A stretch of 64,000 nt of DNA. It comes from Hyaloscypha bicolor E. Lineage: Eukaryota > Ascomycota > Leotiomycetes > Helotiales > Hyaloscyphaceae. The translations under genes were made by a program, and so were the position numbers. Each line of letters begins with the position of its first letter. Within the stretch, counting starts at the first letter, position 1. Below are positions 62,000-64,000 of this stretch, in pieces. The stretch is from the NCBI RefSeq assembly GCF_002865645.1, contig NW_020194555.1:496001-560000 (forward strand). Reading direction: 5' to 3'. The notes below the pieces were generated by a model. It was given only the letters and a program-made list of their open reading frames with translations. It did not search any database and had not been told where the DNA came from.

Positions 62000-63552
62000 T
62001 CAGCTCGCCATTACGCTCTCCATCCACGGGTACACGGATGCATTGGCCATGGGATATCCCATATGCAGGGCTTTATCGAAGAACCTGTTCCAGTCAACAT
62101 CGGTATGTTCCCGTGAATAAAACGTCTCTCACCTTGCTTCCTTGGGTGTTCCATGATCAAACAGCAGTATCGAGTCTTCAATTGGCATCAAGCCGTCGTG
62201 GGTCCCCTGCACCTCGTGAGTCCAGCTGACGTTGTCCAGAGCGGTAATACTCACGTTGATCAACAGAAGTCTTGTCGACGGCTTCTCGAGGATTCCTAAT
62301 TTTAGCAACGAGAACTTCTTCTGCACTCCGTTCTTATAGGCCTCGACATTCGTATATCCATGCTTCAAAGCCATCGCCGGACTCAATCTAAAAATCCACA
62401 CTTAACTTGAATCCGGAGAAAAACTGAAGGGCAACTCACAAGAAAGGATATTCGTGACCGTCCGCCTTTTCAATCCACTCCTTGTCAAAAAACTCGTGCA
62501 CCCCCGCACCCTGCGCAATCACTCCCTTTAATCGCTCTTTATGCGTATGCGCGATCCTCACAGCATGATACCCACCGGAACTCAGCCCCCATACCAAAAC
62601 CTTCCCCATATCAAACCTCCTATCTTTCTCCATCCAGCCCAAAACGCTATCCCACAACCTCTCGCTGCTTTCCGGATCCTTAGGATCTGCAGGGCAATCT
62701 GCTGTACCAGGAATCTCAACGATGACTGCCGCCCATCCACGATTAATGAACTCTTCGCTCCGTTGCGTGTTATCCGGTCGATATCCATCAAGACCTGTCA
62801 TTAGCAGCACGGCAGGGACCTTCCCTTTCCTTTCTTGCTTCGGGAATCTCGCATACGCCGGGATCTCGGAACGGTCTTCACCCGATTTATGCGTATGGGG
62901 AATCATAACCTCAGTTACAGGCTGCTCCCAAGTCTTGGCGGCCTTGAGATACACGGCTTTTTGGAGAGTCCATGCTTCCCATTTCGTGTCATCGTTCACG
63001 GTTGGGAATGCGGAAATGTACGGGAATCGAGCAATGCGGTAGAGGCAAGCGGCGCGGAGGTAGAGGTCACTAGCTTGTTTTGGGTTGGAGGTGAGGATTT
63101 CGTCGCCCTTGGACGTGAGAGATGCAGCGATGGGGAAGAATGCTTTGGTGTATTCTGCGCTGGTCCCGTCGTTGATATTCCTCTGCCTTTCGTGTCAGTT
63201 GCTTTTTCTCACGCATGCGAGAGAGTCACTCACCTTGATCAGATCCTGGAACACAGGCTCAAAATCCTCGAATTTTCCATCGTGGAATGGATATACCGAG
63301 ATCGAGCACTATCGCAACACCGTCAGATTCTCCATTCTCAGTGCTCTTCCACTTTTAGTAACTGACCGGAAATTTCCACTTCGACTCCCAAAGCTGCTTA
63401 ATGCCCTGATGATGCACCATCTTCTTCTCATACGCTTCCTTTCCTATCCTCCAGCTTCTCACTTCTTTTTTCTGCTCCGCCTCACCACCACCGTCCTCTA
63501 CAAACTTCGTCTTCCCCAATCCCAGTCCCAAACCTCTCCATAGTCCTTGCAT
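62000..63552 (-). CDS. Ayg1-like alpha/beta hydrolase (431 aa, 6 exons)
   Basis: Exons on the minus strand: 63367-63552, 63234-63308, 62440-63182, 62255-62387, 62133-62206 and 62000-62084. Borders are GT..AG and the phase is consistent to TGA 62000. Motifs in order: [52 protein letters not shown], nucleophile elbow GLSSGG with Ser288, [16 protein letters not shown] (acid residue) and LHMGYP (catalytic His). This is the Ayg1 family. The Aspergillus member trims an acyl chain from a heptaketide in DHN-melanin synthesis; relatives occur in other polyketide pathways. The triad is intact. No polyketide synthase is in the window, so the pathway is unknown. Confidence 0.9.
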
Positions 63553-64000
63553 CTTTTAATATTTTCAATTGATTCTTCACTGTACCACACGAAAAATATT
63601 CAAAACCACAACTTTGGAGCTCACAAATTTAGGCGGCTTCAGCGACCACCAGTGCGGGGTCTACTCTCTTTATGAGAGCCCCATCTTGAGACGTCATCCT
63701 AGCTCCAGCTTAACGAACACCGACGGGCCAGGTGCTCGTATCATGGCAAGGACTTGGAGGTCTCCGGATTGTATGTGCGTGTTTGCACTCGGTCTTGCGA
63801 TGCGAAGGGATGTCTCGGACTTCCCCAACTTGGACGGAACCAGTTAGCTCCTGCTTCTTTGGCTCCGGGCTCCGATGCGCAGATCCGCCAAGGGTTTGAA
63901 GGGCTTCATTCATCTTTCATCTTTGATGAGTAAAGATCTTGTGCAACAGAGAGCCCAAGGGAAGCGCGTGGGTTTGCTCAAGTGAGGCCGGGATGCCAAT
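63553..64000. other. Upstream region of the hydrolase gene
   Basis: Presumed promoter. Short open frames on both strands lack motifs. No gene is seen up to the window edge. Confidence 0.45.

Noticed and set aside
1..64000. CRISPR arrays, bacterial operons, riboswitches
   Set aside because: Spliced genes and RIP show fungal nuclear DNA. No regularly spaced short repeats with unique spacers were seen.

Overview
The window looks like nuclear DNA of a filamentous ascomycete (Pezizomycotina). Genes have short introns of about 45-75 bp with fungal GT..AG (twice apparently GC..AG) borders. The proteins are typical filamentous-fungal families: NACHT-WD40 receptor, HET domain, LaeA-like methyltransferase, P450, BBE-type oxidase, Ayg1-like hydrolase. 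About half of the window is transposon sequence flattened to A/T by what looks like repeat-induced point mutation (RIP): stops replace Gln/Trp codons and CpA is converted to TpA.

Layout. (1) 1-4.8 kb: two minus-strand housekeeping-type genes, a sedoheptulose-bisphosphatase (SHB17)-like histidine phosphatase (cut by the window edge) and a six-exon fructosamine/ketosamine kinase. Each has a copy of one small inverted-repeat DNA element with a perfect 8-bp target duplication in its promoter. One copy carries a second, TA-flanked element, and the other copy preserves the empty site. (2) About 5.04-35.64 kb: a RIP-mutated, gene-free block. It resolves into a three-level nest, Copia (6966-24099) > chromovirus Gypsy-A (12673-23625) > chromovirus Gypsy-B (14138-18378). 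There is also an inverted full Gypsy-B (29023-35158) and three solo LTRs. All of these have perfect 5-bp target duplications. (3) 36.4-41.3 kb: a 1567-residue SesB-NACHT-WD40 NOD-like receptor, starting only about 0.7 kb from the block. (4) 42.1-45.7 kb: a secreted FAD-linked oxidase and a candidate small secreted protein gene. (5) 46.07-52.20 kb: another complete RIP-mutated Gypsy-B copy with duplication AAGGC. (6) 53.5-57.7 kb: a LaeA-like methyltransferase and a cytochrome P450, divergently transcribed. (7) 58.3-61.6 kb: gene fragments and a decayed HET gene. (8) 62.0-63.6 kb: an Ayg1-like alpha/beta hydrolase.

Together this is a dispersed accessory region: self/non-self recognition genes (NLR, HET), secondary-metabolism-type enzymes (oxidase, methyltransferase, P450, Ayg1-like hydrolase) and secreted-protein candidates, separated by RIP-silenced retrotransposons. 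No synthase backbone gene is present, so a metabolite cluster is not established. Exon structures were derived by hand from splice signals and frame continuity. All family names rest on motif recognition, not on database searches.
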